A stretch of DNA of 64,000 nt from Hyparrhenia diplandra (lineage: Eukaryota > Streptophyta > Magnoliopsida > Poales > Poaceae), in contig JADLZK010005494.1 in NCBI GenBank assembly GCA_015847255.1, positions 59,205 through 123,204 on the forward strand. The letters are read 5' to 3'. A program made the position numbers and the translations under genes. Within the stretch, counting starts at the first letter, position 1. Every line of letters starts with the position of its first letter. The notes under the pieces are model-generated. The model did not search any database. It was not told the DNA's origin and saw nothing but the letters and a program-made list of their open reading frames with translations. This document shows, piece after piece, positions 1-10,121 of the stretch.

Positions 1-1400
1 ATGGTAGGTGTTACGTAAACTGCGAGAATCCTTCATATTCTTTTAGCACTTAACAAATGCCAACGAGGGCCTCGGCATAATATAGTGTAGCCTATACGCT
101 AAAACGAGCATAGAGCCTCTCACCTCCCCTTGATGCTCTCACGAACATGAACAAGTGAGGATCATGGAGAAAGTGAGAAGCTCTATGTTCTTTCTGTTGA
201 GCTTGGCAGCATAAGCTTTTGCATCACAAAGGCCAAGCCATAGCCTTTTAAAAGTAGAAGCAAATGTTAGTCACGTTTTGATAACAAATATGAGGTAATA
301 TAGATGGGGCCTCAAAGATAAGATAGTGTAGCCTTACGCTAAAAAGAGCATCGAGCCCCGAACCTCCCCTTGATGCTCGAACATGAACAAGTGAGGACCA
401 TGGAGAAAGTTCGTAGCTCCATGTTCTTTTCGTTTAGCAGCGGCATAAGCTTTGCATCACGAGGCCAAGTCCAAAATGAGATAGGAGAACAACGAGAATG
501 AAAATATATCATAGGTCGCTAAAAAGAACATAGTTACATAAAGGGACTCGATCATAGGTGCACATTGATCATCCTTTTGCTGCCAAAGCAATTTCATGGA
601 AGTCATGGAACCGGATTTGCATCCATACCCGACTATCAAGGAGCCATGGAACTCGACTCCATTATTGCTTGGGTATGGATGTCGATCCGCGGTTTGATGA
701 CCACCATGAGGTAATAACGATAATGCGGCTCAGATTCATGGCACTAACATCACGGTCACAAAATGTAAGCATTTCAGAACCAATTGTCAAAAAATAAGGC
801 ATCATTGCATTCGAGCCGATATATAAGCCCAAAATGAGATAGGAGAACAACGAGAATGAAAAATATATAAGAGCAAAGCTTCCATAGGTGTGGCAAGAAA
901 AGGAGGTAGCCTCGGTTTTTCAAGTAGGTTTGTATCATAGCTTTGCTAAAATGAACATGCTACTCCGCACCTCCCCTTGATGCTCTCGGACCATGAACAA
1001 ACGAGGATCATGGAGAAAGTGCGGGCGGCATGTTCTTTTGATGGCGGCGGTAAAAACTTTGCATCACAGGCCACCATTGCATAAAGGGACTCGGTCATAG
1101 GTGCACATTGATCATCCTTCTTTGCCAAAGCAATTTCATGGTAGCCATGGAACCGTGGCTCGATCCATTCCGGCTATGAGGGAGGCACCGGCCCGACTCC
1201 ATCATTGCACGGGAATGGGCGTGAGCTACGGTTTGATGACCACCATGAGATAATAAAAGATAATGCGGCTGATTCATGGCACTAACATCACGGTCATAAA
1301 ATGTAAGCATTTGAGAACCAATTGCATCATAGGCCACCATTGCATCATAGGAAGCGATATATAAGCATAGCCTCGAATTAAATGCCCTTTTCTTTAATAT
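1..1400. repeat. Degenerate tandem repeat array with two modules
   Basis: Two modules recur here. Module A contains the words CCTCCCCTTGATGCTC and a following GAACAAGTGAGG-like stretch; it begins near 115, 355 and 960 and ends in a TTTGCATCAC word. Module B begins with AAAGGGACTCG near 541 and 1083 and runs about 300 bases, through a shared TTTGATGACCACCATGAG word, to a GATATATAAGC word. The spacing of the two B copies is about 540 bases. Copies differ by substitutions and small indels. There is no plausible coding frame. The array could be an old satellite or the internal repeats of a retrotransposon; it is cut by the window edge. Confidence 0.7.
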
Positions 1401-2029
1401 TTAAACTTGGAGCATAAGGACCAATAGATACTTTGAGTTCATGGGCGCCATGAAACCATGTGACAAATCCGGCCCTAGCCATCAGGTCATCGAGGTGGAC
1501 AATAGTTGCTAGGCATGGATGTATCACATGGTTCGATGTGAGCATGAGAACATAAACAGTCCTAGCATGCATGGAAGTCTCTCCTTTGGGCATTGTAAAG
1601 CATCATAGGCATAAAGGTCAAAATTTCGACCACAAGCATTATGACCACTCCACCATCACGACCTTTGTTCGATCCGACCACAACCATCGTGACCACTTTC
1701 GACCACAACTAGTGGTAGCCAAATACCTCACCTTTCTTTGGCGGATCGGGGTGTGGTCCTCCTCGTTGCCTTCTTGCGGCAAATCGGGGGTGGTCACGGC
1801 GGGGGGCACGATCCTCCTCCTCGTTGCCTTCTTGCGGCGGGGGTGTGGTCGTGGCGAGGGCACGGTCTTGCTCCTCGTCCCCTCCTTCCCTACTCCGTCC
1901 TCCTCCTCTTCCCCTCCTTCCCTCCTCCACCCTCCTCCTCCCCTACATCCCCGGGCGGGGGGCGGCGGGCTAGGGAGCCGGCCGGCGGCCTTGGGGGAAA
2001 AGGGCGGCGCTTGAGGCGGCGTGGGGTGG
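1400..2029. other. Non-coding flank, GC-rich from about 1740
   Basis: The first part is AT-balanced unique-looking sequence with CGACCACAA words (about 1625-1715). From about 1740 it becomes very GC-rich with repeated TCGTTGCCTTCTTGCGG words. Long open frames occur on both strands at once, as expected for GC-skewed DNA with few stop codons, so no gene is called. The copia element starts immediately after position 2029. Confidence 0.6.
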
Positions 2030-3758
2030 TGAAAGGTCCTAATGGCTAGAGGGGGTGAATAGCCTATTAAAATTTCTACAAACACCACTAAACAAGGCGG
2101 TTAGTAAATAAGACGGGCGTAGCACAAATGCAAATGCTCGAGCTAACTATGCAAGCCTCCTAACAATTCTTAGCAAGACTAATATCTCTAGTCACACACC
2201 AAGGCTAGGTTGCTAAGTTACTCCTAGGTGGACAAGTAATTCTAACTAGTTCTACCACTAGGAGCTAACAAGGCTAAGCAACTACTCAACTAAGCACCCT
2301 AACAAGAATACTACCAAAGTAATGCAAAGGAGTGCTAGAATACAATACCACCGCGGAGTGTAGAGGATGAACCCAATCACCGTGTGCAATGAGAAATCTC
2401 CAACGAGCTCAAGACAATAGACACGATGATTTTTTACCGAGGTTCACGTGCTTGCCGGCACGCTAAGTCCTCGTTGTGGCGACACACTCACTTGATGTTG
2501 CTAAGCTTAATGACCGGTGTCAAATCCCCAATGGGAGCTCAAGCAACAAACACAAGAGAGGGTCCAACAAGCCACGAGCAATCCACTAGTGCTCCTTTCG
2601 CGAATCTCCCGGGGTAAGGAACGACCCCTCACAATCACCACCGGTGTGGCCTCAAACAAGCTCCACTTGAGCTCAACACCGCCTCTTGCTCCAAGCCGCT
2701 AGGGAACCAAGCAAATTCCCAAGAAAACAAGAATCCCGCGGCTTCTCCAAGGATGAAGTGCCTCTAGATGCAAGACTAATCAAGCAATGCACTTCTATCA
2801 CTCTCAAACTCACTCAAGATTCGAAGTTAGAGTGAAGAGATGAGTGGAGAGGAGTCTCACAAGCTCACAAGTGTGTAGGAGTGTTCAAATGTACAAGAGA
2901 GGGGTCCCAATACCGGCCAAACCAATATATATAGACCCCCTCACGAGATAGAGCCGTTGGACTTCAAAATGGGCTCTCTCTGGGGGTGGCCGGACCACCC
3001 AGGGACGGACCCCGTCCGGGTCGGTCAGCGTCCGGTCCGCTTCCGGTCGCTACCGACAAGGCCATCGGGCCCACACGGCTAACGGTAACTAACCGAGCGT
3101 CCGTCCGCGGGGGTCCGGTCAGCACCGGGAAGCGTCCGGCCCCGGCGTCCGATCCACGGCGTCCGGTGTTTTTCAAGGCTGCGAGCTCTCTGCCGGACGC
3201 GACCGGCCGGAAGCGTCCGGTCGGTCGCGTCCGGTCGGCACCTCGCGGCGTCCGGGCGCCTACGGACAGCAGCATCTTCTTTCTTTTCTTTGCTCTTTGC
3301 TTCCAACTTGCCGCCTCTTGCCATGGGTTGCCAACACGTCCAAGATGATCACGTTATCACCAATGTTAGCACGTCGAGATGTTAGGCAAGATCGAAGTTA
3401 GTGCTCTCATGTCCTAAATGCAATATGCAAGTCAATTGGACCTAGAAGCACTTCATGCAAGGATTGTCGCGGCATCCCCTCTTGATAGTCGGCTATCTAT
3501 CCTATAATGTGATCACACGCTCTATCGTGTCTTGATCACCGAAAGGAAAACCCTATCAAGTATACCTTTGCCTTGATCTCGGGTTCCTCTCAAGCCGATC
3601 ATCGAGCTTGACGATCCATCATGTCCACCACCATTGTCCATGTTCATGATCATCATGCTCCTTGTCATCCTTCTAATCCTTTCTAAAGTCATACACTTAG
3701 AGCAAGGATTAGTCCACAAGTGTCGTCATCAATTTCCAAAACCAAACATGAGATTTCA
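2030..3758 (-). repeat. 3' LTR of the copia element
   Basis: Nearly identical to 10122-11832 over most of its length, starting TGAAAGGTCC and ending AGATTTCA. A GC-rich block near 3000-3265, built of repeated GCGTCCGG words, differs from the matching block of the other LTR by many small indels. A TATA-like CCAATATATATAG (about 2925-2937, read from the minus strand) lies upstream of the presumed start of transcription. Confidence 0.93.
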
Positions 3759-3772
3759 ATCTCCCCCTTTTT
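3759..3772 (-). other. Polypurine tract of the copia element
   Basis: On the minus strand this reads as a run of A followed by a run of G and then GAT, directly against the inner edge of the 3' LTR. This is the expected primer for plus-strand DNA synthesis, and its position fixes the element's orientation. Confidence 0.88.
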
Positions 3773-4771
3773 GGTAATTGATGACAACCAACTCACAAAG
3801 ATAAGAAATAAATTCAATTTAACTTGAATTGCTTGCCCATTAGAGTTTTGAACAAAAGTCAAGGAATGGACAATCATTTCAAGGTTCGGTTTTTGGTAGT
3901 AGTGGCTCCCCCTACATATGTGCTTCCATGTGTTTGGTTCAATTTTGGCACATATGTTGGATAGAAATCATGGGGAGAGATACTAGTACCAAAAGAGATG
4001 CTAAGGTTATAGAATTTGGACCTTTGAAGCGTGAAACCATCGGAGTCCTTAGCATCATGTATCTAGACATTCATCAAAAACTCAACATACCCCATGAGAT
4101 CAACATTATAGGCTAAAATGTGAGCTTTGTCTAGATACAACCTATGCATGCTAGTTGGTCAATACAACAATCAATTTTCAAAAACTAGCATACACCAAGC
4201 AATCATGTATATTGAATTTAAATTTCCAATGCAACATCACATTATGATCATGCACATACAAATGCACAAATAGTCTATGAGCTTGCTCCCCCTATTTGTG
4301 TGATCTTTTACAACATCTTTGTGACTTATTTCTCCCCCTTTGTCAACAATCACCAAAAAGGTGTAAATGAGAGAAATTAAGTCAATCAAAGTATCACATG
4401 TGGTCTCATCTAGATCACTTGCCTTTCCATGTATTCAAGTTTGAACCAAGGACAAGCTTTTTCACACCTCATATACATAAGGGTTATCTTGCACCATGTT
4501 AGAATACACATCAATAGCTCATTTTCTAGAGTTGACACTAGGATTGCAAGCACATAAACATGTCATATGCCACCACTAGTTCATAAAAACATTCAAAGCA
4601 ATAGTGGTGCCACACATACAATGAAATTATTTTATTTACCATGAATGAGCCTATTAAATTGCATGATGTCTAGATGCACTAACAAGTCCTTAGCAAGTAT
4701 GAATGCCATGACAACCAACTTTTACCTTGGGTGTTTGTCGAAGGAGAGGCATGTCATATAAGTGGGGTGCA
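3773..4771 (-). other. Untranslated 1-kb stretch between pol and the 3' LTR
   Basis: No frame of useful length is present. Some SIRE elements carry an extra envelope-like frame at this position; none is recognisable here. The sequence is AT-rich and contains scattered CCCCCT words. It is best read as a 3' untranslated region. Confidence 0.55.
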
Positions 4772-6976
4772 TCAACTCAAGTTGGAGAAGTCAATAATGT
4801 TCAATTCTCCCTTTAGCATGCAAAACCTCTTCTCATCAAGTGGCTTGGTGAATATGTCGGCTAGTTGATCTTCGGTGCCAATGCTCATGATACAAATGTC
4901 ACCCTTTTGTTGATGATCTCTTATGAAGTGGTGCCTTATATCAATGTGCTTTGTTCTTGGATGTTGAACCGGATTTTGAGTCATCTTTCTAGCACTTTCA
5001 TTGTCACAAAACAATGGAACTTTGTCAAATTTGAATCCAAAATCCTTCAATGTTGACTTCATCCAAAGCAATTGAGTGCAACAACTTCCCGCACTAATGT
5101 ATTCGGCTTCGGCGGTTGAAAGAGCAACACTATTTTGCTTCTTTGAAGACCATGATACTAGTGACCTTCCAAGGAATTGACATGTGCCACTTGTGCTCAT
5201 TCTATTTATCTTGCATCCTCCATAATCGGAATCCGAATATCCAATCAAATCAAACTTGGATCCCTTTGGATACCATAGTCCAACATCTTGTGTGCCCTTC
5301 AAGTACCTCACAATTCTCTTTGTTGCTTTGAGGTGACTTTCTCTTGGATCGGATTGATATCTAGCACACATGCCCACACTAAATGCTATGTCCGGTCTTG
5401 ATGCGGTTGCATAGAGCAAGCTTCCAATCATGGACCTATACTTCTTTTGCTCAACCATGTTGCCACATGGATCGGGGTCAAGGCTTCCATTTGTTGCCAT
5501 TGGTGTGGACATTGACTTGGCATCTTGCAAATCAAACTTCTTGATCATGTCTTTGATGTACTTGGTTTGACTAATGAATGTGCCATTCTTCATTTGCTTG
5601 ATTTGGAGACCAAGAAAGAATGTGAGTTCTCCAAGCATTGACATCTCAAACTCATTAGCCATCATCTTAGCAAACTCTTCACAAAACTCTTGATTGGTTG
5701 ACCCAAAGATAATGTCATCAACATATATTTGCAATACAAACAAGTCTTTGCCAATTTTCTTGATGAAGAGTGTGGTGTCCACCTTGCCCATCTTGAACCC
5801 TTTAGAGAGAAGAAAATCTCTCAACCTTTCATACCATGCCCTTGGTGCTTGCTTCAAGCCATACAAAGCCTTCTTCAACTTGTAGACATGGTTGGGATAC
5901 TTCTCATCTTCAAAGCCCGGTGGTTGCTCCACATACACCAACTCATTGATGAATCCATTCAAGAATGCACTTTTCACATCCATTTGATAGAGCTTGATGT
6001 CATGTGCACATGCATAGGCAAGCAAGATTCTAATTGCTTCAAGTCTAGCAACCGGTGCATAGGTCTCTCCAAAGTCAAGACCTTCTACTTGTGAATACCC
6101 TTGAGCTACTAGCCTTGCCTTGTTTCTCACAACAATTCCATCTTGATCTTGCTTGTTCTTGAAGACCCACTTGGTTCCAATCACATTGTAGTTCTTTGGC
6201 CTTTCCACCAATTCCCATACATCATTTCTCTTGAAATTGTTCAACTCTTCATGCATGGCATTGATCCAATCTTCCTTCTTGAGTGCATCTCCAATGTTCT
6301 CCGGCTCTTCTTGTGCAACAAAGGCATGATGTGCACAAAAAGATGCTAATCTTCCTCTAGTGATCACTCCACTATTGATGTCACCTACAATTTGATCAAT
6401 TGGATGATCTCTTGCTATGTTAGATGGTTGCATCACTTGCACTTGATGACTAGGATGAGGAGTTGGACTAGCTTGTTGCTCTTGAGCTTGATCTTCATCT
6501 TGAGTGCCACTAGTGCTAGCTTCATTTGCACCAATGTCAACCGATGTGGTAGGCATTGGGGTGTCTTCTTCATCTTGCACTTGCCTAGGCCGAATGTCAC
6601 CAATATCCATTGTCCTCATTGCATTCTTCAAGTTGGAACCACTCACATCATCATGATTTTCAACTTCATTTTGAGAGCCTTGGGTTTCATCAAATTCAAC
6701 ATCATGAACCTCTTCAAGTTTGTCACTACCCAAGTTCCAAACTCTATATGCTTTGCTTGTGGTTGAGTATCCAACTAGAAAGCCTTCATCACATTTCTTA
6801 TCAAACTTGCCCAATCTTGTGCCTTTCTTGAGAATGTAGCATTTGCATCCAAAGACTCTAAAGTAACCAATGTTGGGCTTCCTTCCATTGAGTAACTCAT
6901 ATGGTGTCTTTCCAAGCATACCATGGCAATATAATCGGTTGCTACAATAGCAAGCCGTGTTGATTGCTTCGCCCAA
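4772..6976 (-). CDS. copia pol, 3' part: integrase C-terminus, reverse transcriptase, RNase H
   Basis: A 734-residue open frame. It begins inside the integrase C-terminal region (a KTPYELLNGRKP motif near residue 23). The reverse transcriptase follows at about residues 250-490 with WVFKNKQD, QMDVKSAFLNG, YGLKQAPRAWY and the catalytic YVDD. The RNase H region has TAEAEYISA, and the frame ends after the conserved DIFTKPLD motif. The protein would copy element RNA into DNA in virus-like particles. The initial ATG is not the true start: the frame is the downstream part of a gag-pol polyprotein separated by a frameshift near 6975. The long uninterrupted frame suggests a fairly young insertion. Confidence 0.92.
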   Translation of the reverse strand: MGEAINTACYCSNRLYCHGMLGKTPYELLNGRKPNIGYFRVFGCKCYILKKGTRLGKFDKKCDEGFLVGYSTTSKAYRVWNLGSDKLEEVHDVEFDETQGSQNEVENHDDVSGSNLKNAMRTMDIGDIRPRQVQDEEDTPMPTTSVDIGANEASTSGTQDEDQAQEQQASPTPHPSHQVQVMQPSNIARDHPIDQIVGDINSGVITRGRLASFCAHHAFVAQEEPENIGDALKKEDWINAMHEELNNFKRNDVWELVERPKNYNVIGTKWVFKNKQDQDGIVVRNKARLVAQGYSQVEGLDFGETYAPVARLEAIRILLAYACAHDIKLYQMDVKSAFLNGFINELVYVEQPPGFEDEKYPNHVYKLKKALYGLKQAPRAWYERLRDFLLSKGFKMGKVDTTLFIKKIGKDLFVLQIYVDDIIFGSTNQEFCEEFAKMMANEFEMSMLGELTFFLGLQIKQMKNGTFISQTKYIKDMIKKFDLQDAKSMSTPMATNGSLDPDPCGNMVEQKKYRSMIGSLLYATASRPDIAFSVGMCARYQSDPRESHLKATKRIVRYLKGTQDVGLWYPKGSKFDLIGYSDSDYGGCKINRMSTSGTCQFLGRSLVSWSSKKQNSVALSTAEAEYISAGSCCTQLLWMKSTLKDFGFKFDKVPLFCDNESARKMTQNPVQHPRTKHIDIRHHFIRDHQQKGDICIMSIGTEDQLADIFTKPLDEKRFCMLKGELNIIDFSNLS

Positions 6977-7937
6977 AAGGAATGGCTAACATTGTATTCA
7001 CTAAGCATTGATCTTGCCATTTCAATCAAGGTTCTATTCTTTCTCTCAACTACACCATTGGATTGAGGAGTGTAGGTTGGTGAGAATTGATATCCAATTC
7101 AAGCTCATCACACAACTCTTCAATTCTTGTGTTCTTGAATTCACTTCCATTGTCACTCCTAATCTTCTTGATGGATGTTTCAAATTCATTTTGAACCCTC
7201 TTGACAAATGTCTTGAAAAGCTCAAACACATCATTCTTGTCATGCAAAAAGAACACCCATGTGTATCTAGTGTAGTCATCAACTATGACAAAACCATACT
7301 TGTTGCCACCAATGCTTGAATATGATGTTGGCCCAAACAAGTCCATGTGTAGCAACTCAAATGCCTTGCTTGTACTCATGATGCTCTTGGTTGGATGTGC
7401 ATTGCCATGTTGTTTGCCGGCTTGACATGCTCCACAAGGTTTGTCCTTCTCAAACTTCACATCTTCCAAGCCTCTAACCAAGTCATTTTTCATCAACTTG
7501 TTCAATTGCTTCATCCCAACATGACCAAGCCTTCTATGCCACAACCACCCTTTGCTAGCCTTGGAGAGTAGACATGTTGTCAATTTGGCTTCTTTGGACT
7601 TGAAATCAACAAGGTAGAGATCACCATATCTAAATCCCTTGAAGATCATATTTGCACCATCACCACTAACCACTTCAACTTCTTGACTTGTGAATATGCA
7701 TTTGTACCCATGGTCACAAAGTTGAGAGACCGACAAGAGGTTGTAGTCAAGATGATCAACTAGCAACACTTTTGATAAGCTCTTTTCTTGAGTGATAGCA
7801 ATCTTGCCTAGCCCCAACACATTGCCTTTCTTGTCATTGCCAAAAGTGATTGACTCATACTCATCAATGCCCTTGATGCTAATTTTCTTGAACATATGAG
7901 AATCCCCGGTCATGTGTTGAGTGCACCCACTATCCAT
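6977..7937 (-). pseudogene. copia pol, 5' part: protease and integrase core, frameshifted
   Basis: The frame 7050-7937 starts with the protease active-site region (MDSGCTQHMTG). It continues through a GAG-pre-integrase zinc region (WHRRLGHVG, with a CGACQAGKQH motif) into the integrase core (MDLFGPTSYSSIGG, and a DDYTRYTWV motif with RSDNGSEF). It stops near 7050 with a changed frame; another frame covers 6977-7029 (IEMARSMLSEYNVSHSFWA), and the next section resumes at 6976. So two small frame changes lie near 7075 and 6975. The integrase would insert the cDNA into the genome; as it stands no continuous polyprotein is predicted. Confidence 0.88.
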
Positions 7938-7983
7938 TATCCAATGCTCTCCTCCGGCACGATAGTTAACCTACAAAAAGAAA

Positions 7984-10065
7984 TCAATTCTTTTTAGGTA
8001 CCCAATGTTGCTTGGGTCCTTCAAGGTTAGTCACCAAGGTCTTTGGTACCCAAATGGCTTTCTTCCTTGAGCCCATCCATGGTGCACCAATGAACCTAGC
8101 ACGAACACCATTGTCTTTCTTCACAAGCATATAGAAATTATCAAGCTTGATGGAAGAAACATTGGCTTTCTTGTTCATGCACTTGTGCTCTAAGTGACCA
8201 ACTTGCTTGTAAGCTTTGCAATAGCTACCATTGTTTTTCACAAAACGAGTCTTGTGAACCACATAGGCGGCCTTGCCTTTCTTGGGGATATAGCCTAAGC
8301 CCTCCTTGTATAAGGATGCCCTTTGGCTACCCAAGCACATAAGCAAGCGGTCCTCACCACCATAGGCCTTAGCCAAGGAGTGATTGAGCTCCTTTACTTC
8401 CCTCTTTAAACATGCATTCTCATGAATAAGCATAGGGTTGTCATTATCTTCACTAGAGATGGATATGCTAGTGATAGAGCTAGTGGAGGTCTCACACTTG
8501 GGGTTTGATTCATCAACATGAATATCACACATGATGCTAGCATTGCATGTACTAACATCTTCCACAACTTGGCACAATTTGTGCTCATCTAGTAGAGAGG
8601 AGTGAGCTTTCTCTAGCTTAGAATGAGATCTCTCAAGCGTCTTATGGTCTACCTTTAGACTCTCATAAGATGCCCGAAGCTCATCAAGTTCTTGCTTAAG
8701 GCTCTTTATTTCCTTACGCAAGCCCTTGGCCTCCTTCCTACTATCCTTGTACATGTCAATACTATCATCAAGCATGGTTTTTAATTCTTCCTTAGTGTAA
8801 GTTGGCTCCTCATCATCACTATCACTATCACTATCATCATCATCTTTAGTGATAGATTGTACCTTAGTGGCCTTAGCCATGAAACATGATGAAGGAGTGT
8901 CGAAGAGGGAGATCTTGTCATGCATGGCAAGGTGAGCTTGTCCCTTCTTCTTTTTCTTGTCCTCCTCTTCATCACTTGAAGAAGATGAGCCATCACTATC
9001 CCACATAGCCACATGGGACTCATTCTTCTTCTTGGGCTTCTTCTCCTTCTCATTCTTGGCATCATTATTCTTTCTTGCCTTCTTGATGCCCTTCTCATCA
9101 TCACTATCATATGGGCACTCCGCAATCAAGTGACAATCATCATGGCAACGAAAGCATGTCATGTTGCCTTCATTCTTGCCATCCTTGGTCTTCTTCTTGA
9201 ATGATTTCTTCTTCTTGTTCTTCTTCGATGAGATATAGCTCTTCTTCACATACTTGCCCAATTTCCTCACAAAGAGGGCCATGTGCTCATCAATCTCACT
9301 TCCACTAGTAGAAGTGCCATCCTCTTCATCACTTGATTCTTCCTTCTTCTTCTTGCCCTTGGATGATGAGCTAGCCTTGAGTGCCAAGCTCTTCTTGTCC
9401 TCTTTCTTCTCTTCTTCCTTGACCTTCTTGTTTGCCTTGTTGATGAGCTCTTGCTTCTTCTTGTCATCTCTATAGGAGTCATCGGTCATGACCTCATCAA
9501 GCAATTGGTTTGGGGTCAAGTCCTTCAAGTTTGTCCTCACAAGCACGGTGATGAACATCCCAAACCTCTCCGGCAAGCATCTCAAGAACTTCATGTTGAA
9601 GGTCTTGTCCTTGATCTCTTCTCCAAGTGCGTTGAGATCATTCACCAATACTTGCATACGGTGAAACATCTCCGGCACACTCTCATCATCCTCCATCTTG
9701 AAGCTATTGAATTGCTCAAGCTTGATATAGGCCTTTGCTTGCTTGACACCGGTGCCCTCAAAGCATTCTTCTAGCTTCTTCCAAATGTCATGAGCAATCT
9801 CAATTGACTTCACTTGCTCGAAGACTCTATCATTGAATGCTTCATGGAAAGCACTCACGGCAATGTCATTTGCATAGAGCTTCTTTTCTTCTAGAGGTGT
9901 TGGTTGCTCTTTGTTGGCTACCTCAAACTTCTTCTCGGTCACGACCCACACTTCTCTATTGATTGACTTGAGGTGTGCGGTCATCTTCACCTTCCAATAG
10001 GCAAAATTGGTGCCATCGAAAGGTGGCGCCTTCTTGGTGTTGTTGACATGAAAACTCAACGCCAT
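7984..10065 (-). CDS. copia gag polyprotein, SIRE type
   Basis: A 693-residue frame whose start (MALSFHVNN) lies 57 bases inside the LTR edge, just after the primer site. The N-terminal half is the UBN2/gag domain (PPFDGTNFAYWKVKM, then a KLEQFNSFKM motif near residue 115). A charged lysine/serine/aspartate-rich middle follows, then one zinc knuckle of the form CX2CX4HX4C near residue 310 (CFRCHDDCH) and a coiled-coil-like segment near residues 420-490. It forms the particle shell. The frame ends in a stop at 7984; the downstream pol frame is in another phase, so a stop plus an indel separates gag from pol here. Confidence 0.93.
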   Translation of the reverse strand: MALSFHVNNTKKAPPFDGTNFAYWKVKMTAHLKSINREVWVVTEKKFEVANKEQPTPLEEKKLYANDIAVSAFHEAFNDRVFEQVKSIEIAHDIWKKLEECFEGTGVKQAKAYIKLEQFNSFKMEDDESVPEMFHRMQVLVNDLNALGEEIKDKTFNMKFLRCLPERFGMFITVLVRTNLKDLTPNQLLDEVMTDDSYRDDKKKQELINKANKKVKEEEKKEDKKSLALKASSSSKGKKKKEESSDEEDGTSTSGSEIDEHMALFVRKLGKYVKKSYISSKKNKKKKSFKKKTKDGKNEGNMTCFRCHDDCHLIAECPYDSDDEKGIKKARKNNDAKNEKEKKPKKKNESHVAMWDSDGSSSSSDEEEDKKKKKGQAHLAMHDKISLFDTPSSCFMAKATKVQSITKDDDDSDSDSDDEEPTYTKEELKTMLDDSIDMYKDSRKEAKGLRKEIKSLKQELDELRASYESLKVDHKTLERSHSKLEKAHSSLLDEHKLCQVVEDVSTCNASIMCDIHVDESNPKCETSTSSITSISISSEDNDNPMLIHENACLKREVKELNHSLAKAYGGEDRLLMCLGSQRASLYKEGLGYIPKKGKAAYVVHKTRFVKNNGSYCKAYKQVGHLEHKCMNKKANVSSIKLDNFYMLVKKDNGVRARFIGAPWMGSRKKAIWVPKTLVTNLEGPKQHWVPKKN

Positions 10066-10104
10066 TTTGTCACCGTAGGTTGTTAAGCCTTCTAAAAACG
10101 GTGC

Positions 10105-10121
10105 CTCGGCTCGATACCACT
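10105..10121 (-). other. Primer binding site (tRNA-iMet type)
   Basis: Immediately inside the 5' LTR the minus strand reads AGTGGTATCGAGCCG. It resembles TGGTATCAGAGCC, the standard complement of the plant initiator methionine tRNA 3' end, with a deletion of two bases. Confidence 0.85.

Noticed and set aside
2025..2029. GGTGG as a target duplication of the copia element
   Set aside because: The bases after the other LTR are TTTGG. A GGTGG does occur a few bases further on, but not adjacent, so it is not accepted.
1571..2088. Overlapping frames next to the copia element
   Set aside because: They run across the edge of the LTR and depend on GC-rich low-complexity sequence.
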